Shown one piece after another: positions 1 to 6,027 of a DNA stretch of 12,392 nt; within the stretch, counting starts at the first letter, position 1; each line of letters opens with the position of its first letter. Below the pieces are notes generated by a model. The model did no database searches. It saw only the letters and a program-made list of their open reading frames with translations, and was not told the origin of the DNA. Position numbers and translations under genes: made by a program. Origin of the DNA: Solobacterium sp. (GTDB taxonomy: Bacteria > Bacillota_I > Bacilli_A > Erysipelotrichales > Erysipelotrichaceae); the NCBI GenBank assembly GCA_016284975.1, contig JAEEPV010000134.1, positions 1 through 12,392 of the forward strand, given 5' to 3'.

Positions 1-663
1 AAGCTCCTCATCGGCTCTTGAGAGAATGACGCCGCCTCCGAAATAGATGATCGGACGCTTTGCCTGGTTCAGCATCTCTGCAGCTTTCTTTACCGCTTCC
101 TGATCATATTCCTGCGGTACGTTTGCCTGAACCGGTTCTGCCGGCGTGAATTCACAGGAAGCTGCCGTGATATCCTTCGGGATATCCACCAGCACCGGTC
201 CCTTTCTTCCGCTCTGGGCGATCCGGAAGGCTTCCCGCATGATGTCTGCGAGTTCTTCCACATGGCGAACCGTGTAGTTGTGCTTTGTGATCGGCATCGT
301 GATTCCTTCGATGTAGGCCTCCTGGAAGGAATCCTTACCGAGCCCTGCGGTTCCGACGTTGCCGGTGAAGGCTACGATCGGCACGCTGTCCATGTATGCA
401 GTGGCGATTCCCGTAACCAGATTGGTCGCGCCCGGACCGCTGGTCGCCAATACGACGCCGGTCTTTCCGGTTGCCCTTGCATATCCGTCTGCCGCATGAC
501 TTGCGCCCTGTTCATGGGCACTCATGTAATGATGTATCCTATCCTGATTCTTATACAGTTCGTCGTACAGATTCAGAACTGCACCGCCCGGATAGCCGAA
601 CAGTGTATCTACACCCTGCTCCACGAGCACTTCCACAAAAATCTGTGATCCTGTGAGTTTCAT
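1..663 (-). CDS. ilvB: Acetolactate synthase large subunit, canonical type (N-terminal 221 residues; 3' end beyond window)
   Basis: This thiamine-diphosphate (TPP) enzyme condenses pyruvate with pyruvate or 2-ketobutyrate, the first common step of valine, leucine and isoleucine synthesis. The frame is open from an ATG at 663-661 to the left edge, so about 60% of a usual ~550-residue protein is missing. It begins MKLTGSQIFVEVLVEQG. The TPP-binding N-terminal domain shows GYPGGAVL (residues 23-30), catalytic Glu51 in AHEQGASHAADGYARATG, TSGPGATNLVTGIATAYMDS, FQE, and GRKGPVLVDIPKD, all standard for the family. A strong RBS (AAAGGAGGA, minus strand, 673-681) precedes the ATG. The gene diverges from the AAA+ gene at 733 with only 69 bp between them, and no T-box is visible there, unlike the other BCAA operons in the window. 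A second, more divergent large-subunit gene lies at 4372-6006. Identity as an IlvB-type TPP enzyme is secure. Whether a small subunit follows cannot be seen. Confidence 0.95.
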   Translation of the reverse strand, partial: MKLTGSQIFVEVLVEQGVDTLFGYPGGAVLNLYDELYKNQDRIHHYMSAHEQGASHAADGYARATGKTGVVLATSGPGATNLVTGIATAYMDSVPIVAFTGNVGTAGLGKDSFQEAYIEGITMPITKHNYTVRHVEELADIMREAFRIAQSGRKGPVLVDIPKDITAASCEFTPAEPVQANVPQEYDQEAVKKAAEMLNQAKRPIIYFGGGVILSRADEEL

Positions 664-672
664 GAAGTAGTG

Positions 673-681
673 TCCTCCTTT
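673..681 (-). promoter_or_regulatory. Ribosome binding site of the left-edge ilvB
   Basis: Minus-strand AAAGGAGGA ends 9 nt before the ATG at 663. It is near-perfectly complementary to the anti-Shine-Dalgarno sequence and fixes the start codon of this edge-truncated gene. Confidence 0.8.
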
Positions 682-707
682 GTTTTACGGTTAATTTAGA
701 ATATACT
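680..707 (+). promoter_or_regulatory. Candidate promoter for the AAA+ ATPase gene
   Basis: TTGTTT (680-685) and TATACT (702-707) are separated by 16 bp and lie 25 bp upstream of the ATG at 733. The -10 matches sigma-A consensus at 5 of 6 positions; the -35 is weak (3 of 6). The whole divergent spacer (664-732) is only 69 bp, so the promoter of the leftward ilvB must overlap this stretch or lie inside the ATPase gene. I found no convincing leftward -35/-10 pair. Confidence 0.35.
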
Positions 708-732
708 GATTCAGAAATATCTGAGGTGATTT

Positions 733-1908
733 ATGGTAGATCTTCATTCGATGCGTCTGCGCATGCATTCGCTGGTAGTATTCCGGGATCTTCTCAAGGA
801 TCCGATTATTCAACGATTCGACGAACTGCTGAACGCCGGCAGTGATTCCGACTTTGTGAATGCCTGTGCGGATTTTGAATCCAGCCTGTTTTCCAAAGGT
901 GATAACTGGAGCGAATATCTCGCCCATGCGATACTGCACAGCGAGAATATCGCCGTACGTCTGAAGGCTGTTTCGAAAGCCAGTCCGGTAATCGATGCCG
1001 CTCTGGCTCGGGAACTGGAACTTCTCGATCAGCTGGCAGCGGTTACATTGGAGGATTTTCCATTCCCTGCCACTCAGTTCTTCACGCCCTGGAAGACTTC
1101 CGCAGTGCATCTTTCCAAATCTTATCAGAGCCGTCTGGAAGAAGTTTCCCGCAAAGGATACGGAATCTATGCGGACTATCACGTCTTCACACTCCGCGGC
1201 GATGAACTCGTTCCGGTAAAGTATCCCGATCCCCAGCGCCTGATTGATCTGCCCGGTTATGAGGCAGAACGGCAGAAGATCGTCGCCAATGTCGAAGCCC
1301 TGCTGAACGGGCAGCCAGCTGTGAATATGCTGCTGTATGGTGATGCAGGAACCGGCAAGTCCAGTACGATCAAGGCACTGGCCAATGAATACCGGGATGC
1401 CGGACTCCGGCTTGTGGAAGTCCGCCGCAATCAGCTCTTCTTCATTCCGAATCTGCTGGAACAGCTGGCAAGTCTGCCGCTGAAGTTCATCATCTTCATT
1501 GATGATCTCAGCTTCTCTTCCAACGATGACAACTTCGCTTCTTTAAAGGCAATCCTGGAAGGAAGCGTGAGCCGTCAGGCATCCAACACGATCATCGCAG
1601 CCACTTCCAACCGCCGACATCTTGTGAAGGAATCGGTTTCCGACCGCTTCCAGGATGATCTCCATGAGAGCGATACCCGTCAGGAACTGCTGTCCCTGTC
1701 CGCCCGCTTCGGCCTTATCGTGACGTTCCAGAAACCGGACAAGAACCGGTACCTCTATATCGTGAAGGCCCTTGCGAATGAATACGGGCTGTCCGTTGAC
1801 CCCGAAGAACTTGCCGAGAAGGCAGAAGCGTTTGCGCTTCGTGCCGGAGGCAGAACGCCCCGTGTCGCAAGACAGTTTATCGAACAGATCAAGTCCGGTG
1901 TGCTCTGA
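733..1908 (+). CDS. DUF815-family AAA+ ATPase (391 aa), function unknown
   Basis: This is a predicted cytoplasmic P-loop ATPase of the DUF815 group of AAA+ proteins, whose cellular role is not established. The N-terminal ~170 residues are helical and carry no motif I recognise. The ATPase core shows Walker A GDAGTGKSS (203-211), Walker B FIIFIDD ending in Asp257-Asp258, and a sensor-1-like AATSNRRHL with Asn293. An arginine-finger-like SDRF follows (Arg305), and a sensor-2-like GGRTPRVARQF lies near the C-terminus (372-382). No signal peptide or membrane segment is visible. The ATG at 733 follows GAGGTGA (723-729) at close spacing. The gene is monocistronic, diverges from ilvB and converges on ridA; an intrinsic hairpin overlaps its stop codon. 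It is the only plus-strand gene in an otherwise minus-strand amino acid locus, so its placement says little about its job. Family assignment is fairly firm; function is unassigned. Confidence 0.88.
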   Translation: MVDLHSMRLRMHSLVVFRDLLKDPIIQRFDELLNAGSDSDFVNACADFESSLFSKGDNWSEYLAHAILHSENIAVRLKAVSKASPVIDAALARELELLDQLAAVTLEDFPFPATQFFTPWKTSAVHLSKSYQSRLEEVSRKGYGIYADYHVFTLRGDELVPVKYPDPQRLIDLPGYEAERQKIVANVEALLNGQPAVNMLLYGDAGTGKSSTIKALANEYRDAGLRLVEVRRNQLFFIPNLLEQLASLPLKFIIFIDDLSFSSNDDNFASLKAILEGSVSRQASNTIIAATSNRRHLVKESVSDRFQDDLHESDTRQELLSLSARFGLIVTFQKPDKNRYLYIVKALANEYGLSVDPEELAEKAEAFALRAGGRTPRVARQFIEQIKSGVL

Positions 1909-1924
1909 GCACCCGGCTTTTTTT
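1895..1924 (+). terminator. Intrinsic terminator of the AAA+ ATPase gene, overlapping both converging stop codons
   Basis: CCGG (1895-1898) pairs with CCGG (1913-1916), and GTGCT (1900-1904) pairs with AGCAC (1908-1912), around a CTG loop. T1899 is bulged. Seven T residues (1918-1924) follow. The ATPase stop codon (1906-1908) is inside the hairpin, and the ridA stop codon (1925-1923, minus) is partly made from the T-tract. On the minus strand the hairpin is not followed by a U-run, so termination should mainly act on the plus-strand transcript. Confidence 0.75.
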
Positions 1925-2306
1925 ATTCACTTTTTGCGGCAATGACTTCGCACTCGACCATTGCGCCTTTCGGCAGTTCACTTACCTCGACACAGGAACG
2001 TGCCGGATACGGTTTTACGAAATGTCTGGCGTAAACTTCGTTGACTGCGACAAAGTCTTTCAGATCACAGAGGAATACCGTGCTTTTCACAACATCCTTC
2101 ATCGAAAGCCCTGCTTCCGCAAGAACCGCTTCAATGTTGCAGAATACCTGTTCTGCCTGCTCTGCGGCAGTGTCGCCTTCCAGCGCGCCGGTTTGCGGAT
2201 TCAGCGGGATCTGTCCGCTGCAGAATACAAACGGTCCGACTTCCAGTGCCTGCGAGTACGGTCCGACTGCCGCCGGTGCCTTTTTCGTTGCAATTTCCTT
2301 TGCCAT
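1923..2306 (-). CDS. ridA: RidA / YjgF family enamine-imine deaminase (127 aa)
   Basis: RidA speeds hydrolysis of the reactive 2-aminoacrylate and 2-aminocrotonate (imine) intermediates released by PLP enzymes such as threonine dehydratase, giving 2-ketoacids and ammonia. It forms cytoplasmic trimers. The protein has the family length. It shows GPYSQA with Tyr17, the FCSGQIPLNPQTG block (28-40), Arg103 in YPARSCVEV (the substrate-carboxylate Arg) and Glu120 in the C-terminal VECEVIAAK strand, so the active site is complete. An upstream in-frame ATG would add 19 residues and overlap ilvA. The ATG at 2306 is chosen because it has a GGGGGAG site (2314-2320) 7 nt upstream and gives the standard MAKEIATKKAP start. 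It lies 19 nt after the ilvA stop, so the two are co-transcribed. This fits the biology exactly: IlvA generates the intermediate that RidA removes. Confidence 0.95.
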   Translation of the reverse strand: MAKEIATKKAPAAVGPYSQALEVGPFVFCSGQIPLNPQTGALEGDTAAEQAEQVFCNIEAVLAEAGLSMKDVVKSTVFLCDLKDFVAVNEVYARHFVKPYPARSCVEVSELPKGAMVECEVIAAKSE

Positions 2307-2325
2307 AATTATTCTCCCCCTTTTT

Positions 2326-3531
2326 TTATGAATACTCTTTGACGCGGGTGAATCCCGCTTCATTCAGTTTTTTAATGATTTCATTGATCTGTTCCCGATC
2401 CCTGGTTTCAAGACCCAGCCGCAGGTAACAGTCACTGATCGCCATGTTGGTATCACTGCGGTCATGATAAACCGATACGACATTCGCACCGCAGGAGGCA
2501 ACGATTTCGCTTACAACCTGCAGCTGGCCCGGCTTATCGGTCAATGCGATCATGAGCGTCGTATTCCGTCCGCTCATCACAAGGCCTCTTGTGATGACAC
2601 GGGACAGAATGTTGACGTCGATGTTTCCGCCGGATACGATGCATACTGTCTTCTTTCCGTGTACCGGAAGCTTGTCAAACATGACTGCCGCCACCGGAAC
2701 TGCTCCGGCGCCTTCTGCGACAACTTTCTGTTTTTCCATCAGTGCCAGGATCGCCGCTGCGGTCTCATCTTCCGTGACCGTCACGATATCATCAACATAC
2801 TGTTTTATCATTTCAAAGGTCAGTTCGCCGGGATTCTTGACTGCGATGCCATCTGCGAACGTCGATACCTGATCGAGCACTTCCCGCTTATGATCATGGA
2901 AGGAATTGTACATGGAAGCTGCACCGGCAGCCTGTACGCCATACACCTTGCATTCGGGCTTCAGGCTCTTGATCGCGAAGGCAACGCCTGCGATCAGTCC
3001 GCCGCCGCCAACCGGCACGACAACGGCCTCAACATCGCTCAGCTGTTCGAGGATCTCCAGGCCGATCGTTCCCTGACCGGCAATGACATCCGGATCATCA
3101 TAGGGATGAATGAAGGTCATTCCGGTTTCTTTCTGCAGTTCGACCGCTTTGTCATGGGCATCGTCATAGGTCCCCTTGACCAGGCATACTTCTGCGCCGA
3201 GTGCCTTTGTGCTTTCGATCTTCATGATCGGTGCACTGTCCGGCATACAGACGATCGAACGGGTATTCATCCGGGTAGCCGCCATTGCCACACCCTGGGC
3301 GTGATTCCCGGCCGAGCAGGCCACGATTCCCTTATCTTTCTCTTCCTGTGTCAGCTGCGAGATCTTGAAGTAGGCACCTCTGACCTTAAAACTGCCGGTC
3401 GTCTGAAGATTCTCGGTCTTCAGAAACAGATTGCCGTCTGCGGAGAGCTTCTCTGCCGCAATCAGGTCTGTCTTCCGAGCTACTTCCTTTAATGTAAATG
3501 CCGCCTGATAAACCCTGTCCAATGTCACCAT
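2326..3531 (-). CDS. ilvA: Threonine ammonia-lyase (threonine dehydratase), single-ACT medium form (401 aa)
   Basis: This PLP enzyme converts L-threonine to 2-ketobutyrate plus ammonia, the committed step to isoleucine. From the chosen start, the PLP lysine is Lys49 in TTGSFKVRGA. SAGNHAQG follows, then the phosphate-binding glycine loop VGGGGLIAG (174-182) and SGGN (300-303). A C-terminal ACT-like domain (~323-398) carries TDKPGQL. The length fits the ~400-residue form with one ACT domain rather than the ~510-residue E. coli biosynthetic form. Three in-frame starts exist: TTG 3543, ATG 3537 and ATG 3531. The ATG at 3531 is preferred because TTGGAG (3538-3543) sits 6 nt upstream, whereas the other two overlap or abut that ribosome binding site. 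It is first gene of ilvA-ridA, behind an isoleucine-type T-box leader, which supports a biosynthetic rather than catabolic role. Effector binding by the ACT domain is inferred from the family. Confidence 0.95.
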   Translation of the reverse strand: MVTLDRVYQAAFTLKEVARKTDLIAAEKLSADGNLFLKTENLQTTGSFKVRGAYFKISQLTQEEKDKGIVACSAGNHAQGVAMAATRMNTRSIVCMPDSAPIMKIESTKALGAEVCLVKGTYDDAHDKAVELQKETGMTFIHPYDDPDVIAGQGTIGLEILEQLSDVEAVVVPVGGGGLIAGVAFAIKSLKPECKVYGVQAAGAASMYNSFHDHKREVLDQVSTFADGIAVKNPGELTFEMIKQYVDDIVTVTEDETAAAILALMEKQKVVAEGAGAVPVAAVMFDKLPVHGKKTVCIVSGGNIDVNILSRVITRGLVMSGRNTTLMIALTDKPGQLQVVSEIVASCGANVVSVYHDRSDTNMAISDCYLRLGLETRDREQINEIIKKLNEAGFTRVKEYS

Positions 3532-3540
3532 ATTCATCTC

Positions 3541-3580
3541 CAAAAAACAAAAGGCTTTCTCTCACCAAGAGACGAAAGCC
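3541..3580 (-). terminator. Regulated terminator of the ilvA T-box leader
   Basis: On the minus strand, GGCTTTC-g-TCTC (3580-3569) pairs with GAGA-GAAAGCC (3563-3553), followed by a T-rich run (TTTTGTTTTTT) reaching the ilvA RBS. Its 5' arm, CTTTCGTCTCT, can instead pair with the T-box sequence to form the antiterminator. It would also catch read-through from ilvN, which lacks an obvious terminator of its own. Confidence 0.9.
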
Positions 3581-3795
3581 TGTTCTTCCGCGGTACCACT
3601 CTTATTGTCATGTGACCATGACCTCTCATCCGGGTCCTGCAACCCGTAGACTCTGATAACGGTGTCTTCCGAATTCGCTTACTGATCCGGTTCAGCGAAT
3701 TAGCTGCGGGGTGATCTGCTCAGAACTCCGATTCTGTCTTGCACCAGCCGACAGTTCTCTGTTTCGGGCTGTTTCATCGCCACTCCCCGTTGAGT
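3541..3795 (-). promoter_or_regulatory. T-box riboswitch leader, AUC (isoleucine) specifier, controlling ilvA-ridA
   Basis: The leader RNA reads uncharged tRNA and chooses between terminator and antiterminator. On the minus strand, Stem I is closed by CGGGG (3789-3785) with CCCCG (3711-3707). Its distal arm is CTGTC-GGCTGGTGCAA-GACAG, preceded by the CAGAGA block typical of the AG-bulge region. The specifier read here is ATC (3715-3713), followed by the conserved A. Later hairpins include AATTCGCT/AGCGAATT and GTCATG/CATGAC (3622-3607, the Stem III position). The T-box AAGAGTGGTACCGCGGAAG spans 3603-3585. AGAG and GCGGAAG flank the TGGTACC bulge and pair with CTTTCGTCTCT of the terminator to form the antiterminator. 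T-box identity is certain from the motif. The Ile reading is inferred from position and fits ilvA, the isoleucine-branch enzyme. Confidence 0.95.
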
Positions 3796-3825
3796 GCATT
3801 TATTTATATTTTACAATATGGGAAA

Positions 3826-3854
3826 ATAGTAACCTTTCTTTTTTCATTTGTAAA
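3826..3854 (-). promoter_or_regulatory. Candidate promoter of the ilvA leader
   Basis: On the minus strand, TTTACA (3854-3849) and TACTAT (3831-3826) are separated by 17 bp. An alternative -10, TATAAA (3808-3803), preceded by a weak TTACTA, would start the transcript right at the base of T-box Stem I. Either places the start a short way upstream of 3795. Confidence 0.5.
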
Positions 3855-3864
3855 GAAAGAATCA

Positions 3865-3888
3865 TGAAAATATTTCTGAAAATATTTC
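3865..3888 (+). repeat. 12-bp perfect tandem repeat at the end of ilvN
   Basis: TGAAAATATTTC occurs twice back to back (3865-3876 and 3877-3888), ending inside the ilvN stop codon region. Each unit contains the palindrome AAATATTT. The AT-rich string stands out from the surrounding coding sequence and contains the CodY-like site listed separately. Confidence 0.8.
3870..3884 (-). promoter_or_regulatory. Candidate CodY box upstream of the ilvA promoter
   Basis: The plus strand reads ATATTTCTGAAAATA, matching 12 of 15 positions of the CodY consensus AATTTTCWGAAAATT, including the central TTTCWGAAAA core. It ends 15 bp upstream of the proposed ilvA -35 (3849-3854). CodY is the GTP/BCAA-responsive regulator of BCAA genes in many low-GC Gram-positives. 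Use here is an inference, since no codY gene is in view and the element could be a by-product of the 12-bp tandem repeat. Confidence 0.4.
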
Positions 3889-4375
3889 ATTTCTCCGTAT
3901 CCACGCAGCGCTGCAGTGCAAGCGTTCCGGTTCGGGCTACTTCAACGATACTGATGCCAGCCAGAAGATCCAGCAGCATCTGTACTTTTTCCGGGGTATC
4001 ACACATCTGAATCATCATTGTCCGCTTCCCGGCATCGACCACTTCGGCATTTGCCAGCGTGCAGATGCTGAGGATCTCTTCCCGGTTGGACTTGTTGTAG
4101 CGCAGCTTGATCAAAATCAGTTCTCTGGTAACACTCTGCCAGTTTTCGAAACTCTTGATCTTGATCACATCGAGTTTCTTATTAAGCTGCTTTTCGATCT
4201 GTTCCATCGTCTGTTTACTGCCGGAGGAAACAATCGTCATGCAGGATACTTCCGGATCATTGGTTTCTCCGACGGCCAGAGACTCGATATTGAAGGAGCG
4301 ACGTGCGAAGAGACCGGATACTTTGCTCAGAACACCCGAACGGTTTTCTACCAGTACAGAAAAGATTCGCTTCAT
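3887..4375 (-). CDS. ilvN: Acetolactate synthase regulatory (small) subunit (162 aa)
   Basis: This is the regulatory subunit that activates the IlvB catalytic subunit and usually confers valine feedback inhibition. An N-terminal ACT domain (~1-75) carries the family signature RIFSVLVENRSGVLSKVSGLFARRSFNIESL, shown here only as its start RIFSVLVENRSGVL and end FNIESL. A C-terminal IlvN-type domain (~80-158) follows, with VTRELILIKL and the EVVDAGKRTMMIQMCDTPEK stretch. Length matches ~160-residue small subunits. The ATG at 4375 overlaps the ilvB stop (ATGA, 4375-4372), and GGGAGGAG (4383-4390) lies 7 nt upstream inside ilvB. Translational coupling at a 1:1 ratio is therefore likely. It is the last gene of the leu-ilv operon. 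No GC-rich hairpin follows it, so transcripts may run on into the ilvA leader. Whether it also partners the left-edge IlvB is unknown. Confidence 0.95.
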   Translation of the reverse strand: MKRIFSVLVENRSGVLSKVSGLFARRSFNIESLAVGETNDPEVSCMTIVSSGSKQTMEQIEKQLNKKLDVIKIKSFENWQSVTRELILIKLRYNKSNREEILSICTLANAEVVDAGKRTMMIQMCDTPEKVQMLLDLLAGISIVEVARTGTLALQRCVDTEK

Positions 4376-6006
4376 TTCACGGCTCCTCCCTTCCGTACGA
4401 TGCCATCTTCATCCACAAGCACTTCCAGAAGCACGCTTCCCCTGGTCTTCAGGAATTTCGGCACCACCGTTTCCACATCCGCATTTGTTTCAATCTTCAT
4501 ATATTTCATGCGGTATGCCTTCGCAAGCTGTTCATAATCCGGTCCGCCCTTGAGGTCTACCATCGTGTAACGGCCTCCGAAACTGAACCGCTGTGCTTCC
4601 CGCACCATGCCCAGAGACTCATTATTCAAAACGACATGCTTGAGCTCCAGACCTTCCTGATTGCTGGTTGCCAGTTCCATCATTGCCATCTGGAATCCGC
4701 CGTCGCCGCTGACCGATACGACTTCCCGTTTGGGGTCTGCCATCTTGGCACCGATCGCCGCAGGCAGTGCATATCCCATCGTTCCCATGCCGCCGCTGGT
4801 CAGAAACCTTCCATTCTGCATCACGATATTGGCGCAGCTCCAGATCTGGTTCTGGCCGACATCCGCTACATATACCGCATCTTCCTGCATATGCGTACTC
4901 AGTTCATTGACGAAGTATGCCGGATCTGTAAACTTTTCCGGTACTACCTGACGGCTCTTTCTCTGCCGGCAGCTCTGCAGTTCTGTGATCCAGGCCGAGA
5001 AATCCGGCATCTGGATCTCCTGTTTCAGCATCTCTTCAAAGATCGCCTTTGCATCTCCGACGATCGGCAGATCGCATTTCGCGTTCTTTCCGATCTCGGC
5101 CGGGTCAACATCAATATGGACCAGCGTTTTGTTCGCCATCATCTTCTGCGGCTGAGAGACCGCACGGTCCGCAATACGGGCACCGACAAGAATGACGGTA
5201 TCCGCATCATGGATTGCCCGGTTTGCGGCAAGATTGCCGTTATTGCCTGCCATTCCCATATACAGCGGGTGTAAGGAAGGCATGGTTCCGATTCCCATCA
5301 TTGTGGAAACAACCGGAATATTGTATTTCTCACTGAACTGCCGGACGAGTTCCCTTGCCTGACAGAGATGAACACCGCCTCCGGTATAGAGAATCGGACG
5401 TTCGCAGTTCTCCAGAGCTGTAACAACCTTACGGATCTGCATCGGATTACCATAGTAGGTCGGCTTATAGGTTCTCAGGTTTACTTCTTCCGGCCATTCA
5501 AATTTCCGTACTTCCTGCATCTGAATATCAAACGGAATATCGATCAGTACGGGACCTCTTCGCCCGGTCGAGGCAATATAAAACGCCTCTTTGAAAATAC
5601 GCGGAATATCGGATGCCTTCCGCACCAGATAACTGTATTTCACAAAGCTCTCTGCCGCACCGGTAATATCCGCTTCCTGGAATACGTCACCGCCGATCAG
5701 GTCACTGTTTACCTGACCGGTAATGCATACCAGCGGAATACTGTCCATATATGCCGTTGCGATTCCGGTGATCAGGTTTGTGGCACCGGGACCGCTCGTA
5801 CAAATGCAGACGCCGGGTTTGCCGGAGATCCGCGCTTCACCGGATGCCGCATGTGCCGCATTCGCTTCGGAACGGACAAGCACCGCATGGATATTCGTAT
5901 TGATCAGACTGTCATATACCGGACAGATCGCGACTCCGGGATATCCATATACCGTTGTCACTCCCTGCAGTTCGAGACTTTTTGCGACTGCATCTGCACC
6001 GTTCAT
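4372..6006 (-). CDS. ilvB: Acetolactate synthase large subunit, divergent type (544 aa)
   Basis: This TPP-dependent catalytic subunit is paired by a 4-nt overlap with ilvN. The N-terminal Pyr domain has GYPGVAICP, catalytic Glu47 and TSGPGATNLITGIATAYMDS, plus Gln98 and FQE (109-111). The central domain has Arg277 in VGARIADR and HIDVDPAEIGKN. The C-terminal PP domain has SGGMGTMGYALPAAIGA and the TPP-Mg motif GDG (434-436) to NN (461-462). Differences from the norm stand out. The usual HEQG around the catalytic Glu reads SEAN, the next block is AASGEARISG instead of AADGYARATG, FDDRVTG in the FAD region is IADRAVS, and the Trp after LGMVRQ is Ala471. In bacterial AHAS that Trp favours 2-ketobutyrate as second substrate and binds sulfonylurea herbicides. 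The ATG at 6006 follows AAAGGAGG (6012-6019). It lies 21 nt downstream of leuB. Acetolactate synthase is the best call given ilvN; a narrower or shifted substrate range is possible. Confidence 0.9.
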   Translation of the reverse strand: MNGADAVAKSLELQGVTTVYGYPGVAICPVYDSLINTNIHAVLVRSEANAAHAASGEARISGKPGVCICTSGPGATNLITGIATAYMDSIPLVCITGQVNSDLIGGDVFQEADITGAAESFVKYSYLVRKASDIPRIFKEAFYIASTGRRGPVLIDIPFDIQMQEVRKFEWPEEVNLRTYKPTYYGNPMQIRKVVTALENCERPILYTGGGVHLCQARELVRQFSEKYNIPVVSTMMGIGTMPSLHPLYMGMAGNNGNLAANRAIHDADTVILVGARIADRAVSQPQKMMANKTLVHIDVDPAEIGKNAKCDLPIVGDAKAIFEEMLKQEIQMPDFSAWITELQSCRQRKSRQVVPEKFTDPAYFVNELSTHMQEDAVYVADVGQNQIWSCANIVMQNGRFLTSGGMGTMGYALPAAIGAKMADPKREVVSVSGDGGFQMAMMELATSNQEGLELKHVVLNNESLGMVREAQRFSFGGRYTMVDLKGGPDYEQLAKAYRMKYMKIETNADVETVVPKFLKTRGSVLLEVLVDEDGIVRKGGAVK

Positions 6007-6027
6007 AGCTGCCTCCTTTGAAACGTA

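Noticed and set aside
2464..3492. Open frame of 342 codons on the plus strand opposite ilvA
   Set aside because: Shadow of ilvA; the minus strand encodes a complete threonine dehydratase with all motifs.
3532..3543. TTG (3543) or ATG (3537) as the ilvA start
   Set aside because: Both overlap or abut the GGAG ribosome binding site; ATG 3531 has correct 6-nt spacing.
3711..4010. Plus-strand open frame across the ilvA leader
   Set aside because: It overlaps the T-box leader and the ilvN 3' end, has no RBS, and its sequence is explained by RNA structure and ilvN coding.
4303..5274. Long open frame on the plus strand opposite ilvB/ilvN
   Set aside because: It lies fully antisense to well-supported ilvN and ilvB, has no RBS or recognisable domain, and has a Cys/His/Arg-rich composition typical of a shadow frame.
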